This document shows, in pieces, positions 33,170 to 43,160 of a DNA stretch of 64,000 nucleotides. A program made the position numbers and the translations under genes. The notes under the pieces were generated by a model that saw only the letters and a program-made list of their open reading frames with translations, was not told the origin of the DNA and made no database searches. Source of the stretch: Nocardioides luteus (GTDB lineage Bacteria; Actinomycetota; Actinomycetes; Propionibacteriales; Nocardioidaceae); contig NZ_BMRK01000010.1 in NCBI RefSeq assembly GCF_014648595.1, forward strand, positions 30,907-94,906, in the 5' to 3' direction. Every line of letters starts with the position of its first letter. Position 1 is the stretch's first letter.

Positions 33170-34510
33170 CTAACGGGACCTCAGCATCTCCGCGACCTGG
33201 AAGGCCATCTCGAGGGACTGCACGCGGTTGAGGCGGGGGTCGACGACGGACTCGTAGCGGTGCACGAGACCGGACTCGTCGAGCTCCTCGCCGCCACCGA
33301 TGATCTCGGTGACGTCGTCGCCGGTGTTCTCCACCAGGATGCCGCCAGGCACGGTCCCCAACGAGTGGTGGACGTCGAAGAAGCCCTGGACCTCGTCGAG
33401 GACGTCCTCGAAGCGGCGGGTCTTGTAGCCGTTGGAGGTGGAGAAGGTGTTGCCGTGCATCGGGTCGGAGATCCAGGTGACGTTGACGCCTTCGGCGATA
33501 ATCTTCTCGACCAGGCCGGGCAGGCCGTCGCGCACCTTGCCCGCGCCGAAGCGGGTGATGAAGGTGAGCCGGCCCTCCTCGTTCTTCGGGTTGAGCTTGG
33601 CGGCCAGCGCGAGCGCGTCGTCCGGGGTCGCGGTGGGGCCGAGCTTGCAGCCGATCGGGTTGTTGAGGTGGCGGAAGTACTCCACGTGGGCGCCGTCGAG
33701 CTGGCGGGTGCGCTCACCGATCCAGACGAAGTGGCCCGAGACGTTGTAGGGCGTCTCGGTGCGCGAGTCGATGCGGGTCATCGCGTGCTCGTACTCGAGC
33801 AGCAGCGCCTCGTGGGAGGAGTAGAAGTCGACCCGGTGGAACTCCTCCGGGTCGGCGCCGATGGCCTCCATGAACGCGATCGCGCGCTCGATCTCGGAGC
33901 CCATCGCCTCGTACTTGGCGCCGACGGGCGAGTTGCGCACGAACTCGGAGTTCCAGGTGTGCACCTGGCGCAGGTCGGCGTAGCCACCGGTGGTGAAGGC
34001 GCGCACGAGGTTCAGCGTCGAGGAGGAGGCGTGGTAGACGTCCAGCAGGCGCTGCGGGTCGGGGATGCGGGACTCAGCGGTGAACTCGAAGCCGTTGACC
34101 GCGTCACCGCGGTAGGCCGGCAGGGTCACCCCGTCGCGGGTCTCGGTGTCGGAGGAGCGCGGCTTCGCGTACTGCCCCGCGAGTCGGCCGATCTTCACGA
34201 CCGGGACGGAGGCGGCGTACGTCAGCACGACTGCCATCTGGAGCAGCACGCGCAGCTTGTTGCGGGTGTTGTCGGCGGTCGCCTCCGCGAAGACCTCGGC
34301 GCAGTCGCCGCCCTGCAGGATGAACGCCTCGCCACGGCCGGCCGCGGCGATCGAGTCCTTGAGCTGGTCGCACTCCCCCGCAAAGACGAGCGGCGGCTGG
34401 TTCCTCAGCTTCTCGACCGCCGCGGCCAGCGCGGCCGGGTCGGAATAGGTCGGCTGCTGGAGGGCTCCGATGGCGTGCAGCTGCTCGAGAGAGGGGAAGG
34501 CGTCGTTCAC
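33170..34510 (-). CDS. aroG: Class II 3-deoxy-D-arabino-heptulosonate-7-phosphate synthase
   Basis: 446 residues, first step of the shikimate pathway. Family motifs LVFAGECDQLKDSIAAAGRGEAF (part: FAGECDQLK), LQGGDCAEVF, GRLAGQYAKPRS, SSHEALLLEYE, GHFVWIGERTRQLDGAHVEY and the metal/PEP segment NVTWISDPMHGNTF. Matches mycobacterial AroG in position and class. Start GTG 34510. Confidence 0.97.
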   Translation of the reverse strand: MNDAFPSLEQLHAIGALQQPTYSDPAALAAAVEKLRNQPPLVFAGECDQLKDSIAAAGRGEAFILQGGDCAEVFAEATADNTRNKLRVLLQMAVVLTYAASVPVVKIGRLAGQYAKPRSSDTETRDGVTLPAYRGDAVNGFEFTAESRIPDPQRLLDVYHASSSTLNLVRAFTTGGYADLRQVHTWNSEFVRNSPVGAKYEAMGSEIERAIAFMEAIGADPEEFHRVDFYSSHEALLLEYEHAMTRIDSRTETPYNVSGHFVWIGERTRQLDGAHVEYFRHLNNPIGCKLGPTATPDDALALAAKLNPKNEEGRLTFITRFGAGKVRDGLPGLVEKIIAEGVNVTWISDPMHGNTFSTSNGYKTRRFEDVLDEVQGFFDVHHSLGTVPGGILVENTGDDVTEIIGGGEELDESGLVHRYESVVDPRLNRVQSLEMAFQVAEMLRSR

Positions 34511-34563
34511 GTGCCTCAGAGTACGCGGAGAGGGCCTGTGTCACGAAGTCATCTCAGACACGG

Positions 34564-34617
34564 CGAGGCCGGCGTACGTCTCCACGAGCTCGTGCTGGAG
34601 AACGCGCGCCGGCCTCG
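34564..34617 (-). terminator. Hairpin between the permease and aroG
   Basis: Arms CGAGGCCGGCG (34564-34574) and CGCCGGCCTCG (34607-34617) with an inner stem TCTCCA/TGGAGA and the palindrome CACGAGCTCGTG at the tip. It separates the permease gene from aroG; no T-run. Confidence 0.6.
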
Positions 34618-34653
34618 GCTGGCTGCTCGTCAGGTGAAGGTCGGGTCGACGAC

Positions 34654-36102
34654 CTACTTGTCGTCCTTCGGAGTGAGGTCCATGTGCTCGATGTCCTGGA
34701 AGTGGCCGCCCTCGGGCTTGTAGAAGATCCGGGTGATGCCCCACAGGATGACGCCGACGATGAGCAGCACGCCGGCGACCTTGTACTGGTCCAGCTGGTC
34801 CGAGCTGCGGGCCCACGGTCCGGCCAGGTAGGCGCAGGTGACCGCGCCGAGGACCGGCACCCAGACCGGCGCCTTGAAGTAGTCCTTGTTGGCCGCCGGC
34901 CGGCGACGGATGATCAGCAGCGCGATGTTGACCACGGTGAAGACGCACAGCAGCAGGAGCGAGGTGGTGCCGCCGAGCAGCGAGACCGTCTCGGCCCCCT
35001 TTTCCGAGCCGCTGGCCAGCACCACCCAGATGATCAGGCCGAAGGCGATGGCGGTGGTGAACAGGATCGCGATCCACGGGGTGCGCCGGCCGGGAAGGAC
35101 CTTGCTCAGCACCGGCGGCAGCACGAGCTGCTTGCCCATGCCGTAGACGAGCCGCGAGGCCATCAGCATGTTGATGAGCGCGGAGTTCGCGACCGCGAAC
35201 ATCCCGATGAACGGGAAGATGGTGTCGAAGGGCAGGTCAGGCGCACCGGCGGCGACGACCTGGGTGAGCGCCGAGCCCTTCGAGGCGTCGGTGAGGTCGC
35301 CGACCGGGACGAGCGCCACCGCGGAGATGGAGACCAGGACGTAGATCAGACCGGTGATGCCCAGACCGCTGAGCATCATCTTCGGGAAGTCGCGGCGGGG
35401 GTTCTGGGTCTCCTCGGCCATGTTGACCGAGTCCTCGAAGCCGACCATCGCGAAGAACGCCAGCGTGGTGGCCGCGGTGACCGCCATGAAGGCGTTCTTG
35501 CCCTCGGCCGACTCGAAGATCATCACCCGGGAGAAGTCGGCCTTACCGGCGAACATCCCGGCCAGGCCGACGAAGATGACCAGCAGCAGGCCGGAGAGCT
35601 CGACGAGGGTGAGCACGATGTTGGCCTTCACGCTCTCGCCCACGCCACGCAGGTTGATCAGGGCGACCAGCGTCATGAAGCCGAGCGCGATGAAGACCAG
35701 CGCGGCGCTGCCCGGAGCGGCGCCGAGGCCGAGGCCGTCGTTGAGGAACCCGGCGAAGGCGTTGGAGGCGGTCGAGGCCGAGGTGATGCCCGAGCACATC
35801 ACGGTGAAGGCGACGAGGAAGGTGATGAAGTGGATGCCGAAGGCCTTGTGCGTGTAGAGCGCTGCGCCCGCGGCCTGCGGGAACCTCGTCACCAGCTCCA
35901 GGTAGGAGAAGGCGGTGATCGTCGCGACCGCGAAGGCCACCAGGAACGGCGCCCAGGCGGCGCCGCCGACCTCGCCTGCGACCGAGCCGGTCAGGGCGTA
36001 GACGCCGGTGCCGAGGATGTCGCCGACGATGAAGAGAAGGAGGAGCTTCGGACCGATGACTCTCTTGAGTTCCGGTGACTCCTCTTGCGCCAGGTTGCTC
36101 AT
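34654..36102 (-). CDS. APC-family amino acid permease
   Basis: 482 residues, about 12 membrane helices; helix 1 IVGDILGTGVYALTGSVAGEVGG carries the GXG substrate loop, and FFAMVGFEDSVNMAEET in helix 6 is the APC signature. Start ATG 36102 follows CAGGAGGAACC. Closest to the cationic amino acid/YhdG-like group by pattern, but the substrate is not determinable. Divergent from the DUF1028 gene, 144 bases apart. Confidence 0.9.
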   Translation of the reverse strand: MSNLAQEESPELKRVIGPKLLLLFIVGDILGTGVYALTGSVAGEVGGAAWAPFLVAFAVATITAFSYLELVTRFPQAAGAALYTHKAFGIHFITFLVAFTVMCSGITSASTASNAFAGFLNDGLGLGAAPGSAALVFIALGFMTLVALINLRGVGESVKANIVLTLVELSGLLLVIFVGLAGMFAGKADFSRVMIFESAEGKNAFMAVTAATTLAFFAMVGFEDSVNMAEETQNPRRDFPKMMLSGLGITGLIYVLVSISAVALVPVGDLTDASKGSALTQVVAAGAPDLPFDTIFPFIGMFAVANSALINMLMASRLVYGMGKQLVLPPVLSKVLPGRRTPWIAILFTTAIAFGLIIWVVLASGSEKGAETVSLLGGTTSLLLLCVFTVVNIALLIIRRRPAANKDYFKAPVWVPVLGAVTCAYLAGPWARSSDQLDQYKVAGVLLIVGVILWGITRIFYKPEGGHFQDIEHMDLTPKDDK

Positions 36103-36246
36103 GGTTCCTCCTGGTAAGGATTTCGAGACATGTGCTCGAAAAGGGATGAACTGATCCGACCATCAAAGCCCAACGACGCCGTCAGGTGTACGACAATTCG
36201 TCAACACGCCGTAACGACCTGAAATTCGGCGGATAGGGTCGCTGCC

Positions 36247-37077
36247 ATGACCTTCTCCATCGTCGCCAGAGCAGTCGATCCCGGCACCGGGGAGCCCACC
36301 TGGGGTGTGGCTGTCGCGTCCAAGTTCCTGGCCGTCGGATCGGCCGTCCCGGCCGCCGTCGCAGGGGTCGGAGCGATCGCCACCCAGGCCGAGGCCAACG
36401 TGGCCTACAAGGGACTCGCGCTCGCTCACCTCGACGAGGGCGCGACCGCCTCGGTCGCCCTCGACCGGCTCCTGGACGAGGACGAGCGCAGCGAGCACCG
36501 CCAGGTCGGCATCGTCGACGTCGACGGCAACGCCGCCTCCTACACCGGCCCTTCCTGCTTCGACTGGGCCGGCGGCCGCACCGGCCGCGGCTACGCGATC
36601 CAGGGCAACATCCTCACCGGCCCCGAGGTGGTCGACGCGATGGAGGCCGCCTGGCTCGCCTCCTCCCCCGACCAGCCGCTGCAGCACCGCCTGCTGGCGG
36701 CCCTCGCCGCGGGCGACGAGGCCGGCGGCGACAGCCGCGGCCGGCAGAGCGCCGCTCTCCTGGTCGTGCGCGAAGACGCCGGCTACGGCGGCAACGACGA
36801 CATCGCGGCCGACCTCCGCGTCGACGACCACGCCGCGCCGATCACCGAGCTCAAGCGCCTCCTCGACCTCAGCGACTTCTACCTCACTGCCTCTACCGAG
36901 GCCGAGAAGGTGCAGGTCACACCCGAGATCGAGGCCGAGCTGGAGACGTACGCCGCGGCCCAGGGTGCCGCCGGCTTCCGCGCCTGGGTCGGCACCGAGA
37001 ACTACGAGATGCGGGTCGCCGAGGACCTGTCCTGGATCGACCGCCGCATCCTCGACATCGTCAGGACGCCCAAGTGA
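36247..37077 (+). CDS. DUF1028 family Ntn-hydrolase-like protein
   Basis: 276 residues: TFSIVARAVDPGTGEPTWGVAVASKF, then VGAIATQAEANVAYKGLAL, GRGYAIQGNILTGPEVVDAM and RGRQSAALLVV are DUF1028 signatures. A C-terminal putative peptidoglycan-binding-like tail (ELETYAAAQGAAGFRAWVGTENYEMR) is present as in many members. TAGGGT lies 7 bases upstream of ATG 36247, fitting a leaderless transcript. Glycerol kinase overlaps its stop (GTGA). Function not established. Confidence 0.88.
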   Translation: MTFSIVARAVDPGTGEPTWGVAVASKFLAVGSAVPAAVAGVGAIATQAEANVAYKGLALAHLDEGATASVALDRLLDEDERSEHRQVGIVDVDGNAASYTGPSCFDWAGGRTGRGYAIQGNILTGPEVVDAMEAAWLASSPDQPLQHRLLAALAAGDEAGGDSRGRQSAALLVVREDAGYGGNDDIAADLRVDDHAAPITELKRLLDLSDFYLTASTEAEKVQVTPEIEAELETYAAAQGAAGFRAWVGTENYEMRVAEDLSWIDRRILDIVRTPK

Positions 37078-38546
37078 GCTCGATCCTCGCCATCGACGCC
37101 GGCACCACCGGCGTCACCGCGCTGATCGTCGACGAGTCCGGTGCTGTCACCGCCCGGGGATATGAGGAGTTCGACCAGCACTTCCCCCACCCCGGCTGGG
37201 TCGAGCACGTCCCCGAGGGGATCTGGCAGGCCACCCTGGAGGCCTGCCGCACCGCGCTCGCAGCCCACGGCACGCGCGACGACCTCGTCGGCATCGGCAT
37301 CACCAACCAGCGCGAGACGGTCGTTCTGTGGGACCGGGAGACGCTGGGGTCGCCGCGCCGCGCCATCGTCTGGCAGGACCGGCGCACCACCGCGATGTGC
37401 TCGGCGATGGCCGACCACGACGCCCGCGTGCGCGAGCTGACCGGGCTGCGGCTGGACCCCTACTTCACCGCCACGAAGCTGGCCTGGATCCGCGAGAACG
37501 AGCCGCACACCTGGGCTCACGTGGAGTCTGGCCGCTACGCGATCGGCACCGTCGACTCCTACCTGGTTGCCCGGATGACCCGCGGTCTCCACCACGTCTC
37601 CGACGTGTCCAACGCGTCCCGCACGCTGCTCTTCGACATCACCACCAACGACTGGTCCGACGAGCTGTGCGACCTGTTCGGGGTGCCGCGCGACGCGCTG
37701 CCGGAGATCGGGCCCAACTGGGGCCAGGGCGTGGTCACCGACCCGCGGGTCTTCCTGGACCTCTCGCTGCCGATCGCGGGGGTCGCCGGCGACCAGCAGG
37801 CCGCGCTGTTCGGCCAAGCCGCGTTCGAGGTGGGTGACTCCAAGTGCACCTACGGCACCGGCTCCTTCGTGCTGACCAACACCGGCACGACCCCGCAGCG
37901 CTCGGAGTCCGGGCTGCTCACCTCGCCGGGCTGGATGTCTCCCGCCGGGGAGGTCACCTACGTCCTCGAGGGCTCGATCTTCGTCACCGGCGCCGCCGTG
38001 CAGTGGCTGCGCGACGGGTTGCAGATCATCGGGTCGGCCGCGGAGACCGAGGCCCTCGCGAGCACGGTGAACTCGTCGGAGGGTGTCGTGTTCGTGCCCG
38101 CGCTGACCGGGCTCGGCGCTCCTCACTGGGATCCCGACGCCCGCGGCACCATCATCGGCATCACCCGCGGCACCACTCGGGCCCACATCGTGCGCGCGAC
38201 CCTGGAGGCGATCGCCTTCGAGGTACGCGACGTGATGGCGACCATGCCGACACCCGTCGCCTCGCTCAACGTCGACGGCGGTGCCGCCGCCAACAACCTG
38301 CTGTGCCAGCTCCAGGCCGACCAGCTCGGGGTCGACGTCTCCCGCCCGCGCTTCGTCGAGACCACCGGTCTCGGCGCCGCGTTCCTCGCCGGCCTCGGGG
38401 TCGGCGTGTGGTCCTCCTTCGACGAGATCCGGGAGACCTGGGCCCTGGACCGCACCTTCACCCCCGACACCTCGCGTCGTGAGGCGGCCGACGAGGCGTA
38501 CGCAACCTGGACCGAGGCCGTCGCGCGCTCACGGCAGTGGGCGTGA
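37074..38546 (+). CDS. glpK: Glycerol kinase (FGGY family)
   Basis: 490 residues. ILAIDAGTTGVTALIVD (phosphate 1), GIGITNQRETVVLWDRETL, AIVWQDRRT, VAGDQQAALFGQ, KCTYGTGSFVLTNTG, VPALTGLGAPHWDP and VDGGAAANNLLCQLQAD are glycerol kinase landmarks. GTG start overlaps the DUF1028 stop. No glpF or glpD adjacent, so the pairing with DUF1028 is unexplained. Confidence 0.93.
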   Translation: MSSILAIDAGTTGVTALIVDESGAVTARGYEEFDQHFPHPGWVEHVPEGIWQATLEACRTALAAHGTRDDLVGIGITNQRETVVLWDRETLGSPRRAIVWQDRRTTAMCSAMADHDARVRELTGLRLDPYFTATKLAWIRENEPHTWAHVESGRYAIGTVDSYLVARMTRGLHHVSDVSNASRTLLFDITTNDWSDELCDLFGVPRDALPEIGPNWGQGVVTDPRVFLDLSLPIAGVAGDQQAALFGQAAFEVGDSKCTYGTGSFVLTNTGTTPQRSESGLLTSPGWMSPAGEVTYVLEGSIFVTGAAVQWLRDGLQIIGSAAETEALASTVNSSEGVVFVPALTGLGAPHWDPDARGTIIGITRGTTRAHIVRATLEAIAFEVRDVMATMPTPVASLNVDGGAAANNLLCQLQADQLGVDVSRPRFVETTGLGAAFLAGLGVGVWSSFDEIRETWALDRTFTPDTSRREAADEAYATWTEAVARSRQWA

Positions 38547-39019
38547 GCCGTCCGCGACGCGGAATCCCATGGTGGGCCCGGCTGCTCGGGGTCGGTGCCC
38601 TGGGCGTGGTGGCCGGGCTGGTCGGAGCCGGTGGCCTCGCCGCCTGGGTGGGTTGGGCGGGCGCCGATCTGCGCGAGGGAGCGGACGCCGACCCGGCCGA
38701 CTGTGCCGATCTCGCCGCCGCGGTCGGTGCGCCGGCGCTGCCGGCCGGAACCTCTGATGCCGAGTGCACCTACATCGGGTTCCAGGACTGGCATCTCGAG
38801 GGCACGATGACGGTCCCCCGGGCCGAGCTCGACGCCTGGCTGGCCGACCTCCCCGGCTCCCCCGCGCTGACCGACACGGGCTGCACCGACGCCATCGCCT
38901 GCGTCCAGGTCGACCTCACCCAGGTCGACGAGGAGGTCGACGCGCACTATCTCGACGTCGCCGTCCTCCGCGAGGACGACGGCGTCGCCGAGGTCCTGAT
39001 GTCGGCCTTCACGACATGA
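38543..39019 (+). CDS. Hypothetical single-pass membrane protein
   Basis: 158 residues: basic start, one membrane helix (LLGVGALGVVAGLVGAGGLAAWVGW), extracytoplasmic domain with four cysteines (DCADL, AECTY, TGCTD, IACVQ) that could form two disulfides. GTG 38543 gives a GTGA overlap with glpK; a GTG two codons earlier is possible. Family not recognised. Followed at once by a metallophosphoesterase remnant. Confidence 0.75.
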   Translation: MSRPRRGIPWWARLLGVGALGVVAGLVGAGGLAAWVGWAGADLREGADADPADCADLAAAVGAPALPAGTSDAECTYIGFQDWHLEGTMTVPRAELDAWLADLPGSPALTDTGCTDAIACVQVDLTQVDEEVDAHYLDVAVLREDDGVAEVLMSAFTT

Positions 39020-39340
39020 CCCGGATCCTGCATCTCTCCGACACACATGTCTCCGTCAACGGCGCGCTGCCGATCGATCCGGGATCGCGTCGGCGCCTTC
39101 GCGCCGAGCGCGGCATCCCGGACCTCTACTCGACGGGGAACCACGACGCCCGCGGACCGCTCCGCGAGGCACTCGGCAGCGGACACCTTGGCGCCACCGT
39201 CGTCGACCTCGCCGACCCGGCCTCCCCGACCTTCCACGTGTTCGCTGCTCGCGACCCCCGTGCCGGCGAGCAGGTCTACCTCTAAGACCCCGCCACCGGC
39301 GAGGACGTACCCGCCACCCAAGGTCTCCCGGAAGCGCGCA
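39016..39340 (+). pseudogene. Remnant of a CpdA-like metallophosphoesterase
   Basis: Begins ATG 39016 overlapping the previous stop: MTRILHLSDTHVS has the first metal motif DTH, and DLYSTGNHD has the GNHD motif, but the GD-containing strand between them is deleted. RVGAFA is found in the +2 frame just before AERGIPDLYSTGNHD in the +1 frame, so there is also a frameshift. A TAA at 39283 interrupts VYL-DPATGEDV, and nothing of the C-terminal half follows before the DUF222 gene. Not expected to be functional. Confidence 0.8.
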
Positions 39341-39343
39341 GCC

Positions 39344-40636
39344 TCAGGCGGCGAGAGTGTGGTCCAGCAGTACGTTGCGCAGCCGGAGCTCGGCTGGGGA
39401 CAGCGGCAGTGGTTCCTGTGCCCAGGTCTCGGGTGGCGGGCTGAGATAGGTGTGCCCGGTGGGTGTGATGGTGACGACGCTGCCGTCGGGCCCCGGTCTG
39501 GCCTGCCAGCCGATCGCTTCTTTCGCCTGATTACATCTTTCGCACAAGCCTTGGAGGTTGTCCGCGCTGGTCTTGCCGCCGTCTGTGTGACGTTCGATGT
39601 GGTCGACGTTGCGGATCGGTGCGTCGCAGCCGTTGGTGCGGCAGATTCCTCCGTCGCGGGTGGTGATGAACTCGGCGAGCCCGTCGGGTGCTTTGCGCGC
39701 TCGCGACTCCATCGCGATCAGTTGACCAGCCGGATCGGTGAGTAGGCGGCGAACGAAGACCTCGGAGTCATGAAGGGACTCCCGCGCCCAGGCTGCTGGG
39801 ACGGGGCCGTAGCCCTCGACCATGGCGGGTTGGTCGGCGTTGTTGACTAGGGAGTCGGCGGTCATCACGATCTTGACTTCGATCTTCGGCTTCACGCCGG
39901 CTTCCCTGCCGGTGACGCGGTCGACCAGTGTGTCGGTCATGACCTGGCCCCTGGTGCGCTGATCGCCGGCGGCCTGGGCAGCCTTCGCAGCCTGGTCGAG
40001 CGCGGCGAAGACCGCGACGCCATCCTTGACCGGGAGCAACGCTCCGAGCCACGTCATCGTGTCCGGTGCGGGTCGGAGACTGACGCGCCGGTCCTTCTCC
40101 GCATTCGCGGCGCGGGCGACGACTGACTCCTGGTCGAGAGTGATCGCGAGCTTCTTGGCGGCGTTCTCGAGCTGCCGCAGACCCATCGTGACGACCTTCG
40201 GTGCCCCGCCGTCGGGCGTCCGCGCGCAGAGCTCGTGGTCGATGAACCGACGATCCTCAAGCGATAGGCAGGCAGTTTCACGGGCGAGGATGGTGGCCTG
40301 CCATTGAGAGAACAAGCCGGCCTTCATCAGGGCGAAGGTGTGCGGCATCTCGCCGATGAGGATCTTCGCCAGGCCCAGCAACTTCGCGCCTTTAGCGGGA
40401 GAGACGCGTCGGGCGAGGGCGATCTGGGAAGCGACACCGTCACCGACCCTGCGGGCGGGGACGCCGGCTTCAACGTGCCGTGTCCGGGTGGCTTCCTCGA
40501 GGCGTACGGCGGCTTCGGCCTGGAGTGCTTCGGCTCGGCATTTCAGGTTTTCGAGACCGGTGATCCAGTCGATCAGCTCTGCTTCGGAGGAACCTGGGGG
40601 TGGTCCGGTGAGGAGCTGGTCGGGGGTCACGTTCAT
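39344..40636 (-). CDS. DUF222 and HNH endonuclease domain protein (REP13E12-like)
   Basis: 430 residues. N-terminal DUF222 (about 10-290, with LGLAKILIGEMPHTFALMKAGLFS and LEDRRFIDHEL) and C-terminal HNH domain CRTNGCDAPIRNVDHIERHTDGGKTSADNLQGLCERCNQAKE (cores CRTNGCDAPIRNVDHIERH and NLQGLCERCNQAK) with two CxxC/CxxxxC zinc pairs. ATG 40636 is 7 bases after a consensus TATAAT (40649-40644), so leaderless; an ATG 3 codons earlier overlaps the -10 box. This family is multi-copy in Actinobacteria and forms REP13E12 elements in M. tuberculosis. Upstream DNA is AT-richer than the surroundings. Confidence 0.9.
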   Translation of the reverse strand: MNVTPDQLLTGPPPGSSEAELIDWITGLENLKCRAEALQAEAAVRLEEATRTRHVEAGVPARRVGDGVASQIALARRVSPAKGAKLLGLAKILIGEMPHTFALMKAGLFSQWQATILARETACLSLEDRRFIDHELCARTPDGGAPKVVTMGLRQLENAAKKLAITLDQESVVARAANAEKDRRVSLRPAPDTMTWLGALLPVKDGVAVFAALDQAAKAAQAAGDQRTRGQVMTDTLVDRVTGREAGVKPKIEVKIVMTADSLVNNADQPAMVEGYGPVPAAWARESLHDSEVFVRRLLTDPAGQLIAMESRARKAPDGLAEFITTRDGGICRTNGCDAPIRNVDHIERHTDGGKTSADNLQGLCERCNQAKEAIGWQARPGPDGSVVTITPTGHTYLSPPPETWAQEPLPLSPAELRLRNVLLDHTLAA

Positions 40637-40643
40637 GCGTTTC

Positions 40644-40649
40644 ATTATA
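40644..40649 (-). promoter_or_regulatory. Consensus -10 box of the DUF222-HNH gene
   Basis: TATAAT on the minus strand, 7 bases before ATG 40636. A perfect consensus box is rare in this GC-rich window. No clear -35. Confidence 0.6.
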
Positions 40650-40986
40650 TGCGAAACGATGCGGTGCTGCTACCTATTTGCCCTAGTCAGGCCGTCTTTT
40701 TGGGCGCATTGAGATGTTGCTCGGAGGGTGGTCTCGACAAGCTCGACCACCGGTGGGTTGGTGTGTTCGCGATGGGGGTCTCGACAGGCTCGACCTTCGG
40801 TGTCCGGGGCTCAGGGCGGTCGTCCTGGGCCCGGACTGTGTTGGTCTCGACACGCCTTCGCCCAGGGGCTCCGGCGGCTCGACCAGCGGGGGCGAGCGGT
40901 CGCTGCCCCGATCAGCGTCGGCTCTTTCGAAGCTTCATGAGCCCGCGCCACACCCCTCGCCGCCGCCCCGATATTGGCGGAGATCT

Positions 40987-41077
40987 TTTCTCGATCGGGT
41001 GCCGGGTCAAGGATGGCCGAGGCCACCGCGCAAGCGGCGGGCGAAGCCCGTCCTTGACGCGGCGCGTGATCGAGAAA
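40987..41077. ncRNA. Branched structured element in copy 1 of the 400-bp repeat
   Basis: Outer stem TTTCTCGATC/GATCGAGAAA (40987-40996, 41068-41077), second stem GTCAAGGA/TCCTTGAC (41006-41013, 41051-41058), enclosing three hairpins: GGCC-GA-GGCC (41015-41024), CCGC-GCAA-GCGG (41026-41037) and CGGGC-GAA-GCCCG (41038-41050). Could be RNA or single-stranded DNA structure. No known family recognised. Confidence 0.6.
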
Positions 41078-41381
41078 CACTCAGAGATCGGGTCGGCGGC
41101 GAAGACGGGAACGAAGAAAGAGTCGCTGACCTATGTCCGCTCGCAGGGTGGTCTCGACAAGCTCGACCACCGGCGGGTTGGCGTGTCCTGGATGGGCCAG
41201 GTCTCGGCGAACTCCGCCGCGAAGCGGACTGTGTTGGTCTCGACACGCCTCCGCCCAGGGGCTCCGGCGGCTCGACCAGCGGAGGCGAGCGGTCCCTGCC
41301 ATGCGGCGACGTCGGCTCTTTCGAAGACCCACGAGCCCGCGCCACACCCCTCGCCGCCGCCCCGATATTGGCGGAAATCTC

Positions 41382-41471
41382 TTCTCGATCGGGTGCCGAG
41401 TCAAGGATGGCCGAAGGCCACCGCGCAAGCGGCGCCCGAAGGGCGTCCTTGACGCGGCGCGTGATCGAGAA
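41382..41471. ncRNA. Branched structured element in copy 2 of the 400-bp repeat
   Basis: Same fold as 40987-41077. The third hairpin is CGCCC-GAA-GGGCG (41433-41445) where copy 1 has CGGGC-GAA-GCCCG: both strands changed so pairing is kept. The first hairpin gains one loop base (GGCC-GAA-GGCC). The other stems are identical. Confidence 0.6.
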
Positions 41472-41588
41472 ACACTCAGAGATCGGGTCGGCGGCGAACC
41501 TGGGAGCGAAAAACACAGTCGCTGCCGATGTCCGCTCGCAGGGTGGTCTCGACAAGCTCGACCACCGGAGCGACCACAAAAACATGAA

Positions 41589-41622
41589 GGACCTCGGCCA
41601 CGGGATCCCGTGGCCGAGGTCC
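41589..41622 (-). terminator. Terminator of the xylanase gene
   Basis: Perfect 34-base palindrome with arms GGACCTCGGCCACGGGA, 8 bases after the xylanase stop; on the minus strand it is followed by TTCATGTTTTTG, a T-rich tail typical of intrinsic termination. Confidence 0.85.
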
Positions 41623-41630
41623 AGACCCGG

Positions 41631-43061
<1,431 letters not shown>

Positions 43062-43160
43062 ACCGTCAATAGGTCAAGGTAAATTCTCGTGATGCAGGTC
43101 ACACAGGATTCCTGCCTCGGCTCGACGCCCTCCCTACGCGCCACGTGGCAGGCTCTCCTC

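Larger units (their letters stand above)
40727..41568. repeat. Tandem repeat of about 400 bp, two copies plus a terminal border
   Basis: Copy 1 starts at 40727, copy 2 at 41147, and a last border at 41542; each begins GGTGGTCTCGACAAGCTCGA. Shared blocks include CCCAGGGGCTCCGGCGGCTC, CGATATTGGCGGA and CACTCAGAGATCGGGTCGGC. I find no convincing gene in 40650-41588; open frames here change phase between copies. This interval holds the repeats and, at its end, the xylanase terminator. Confidence 0.9.
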
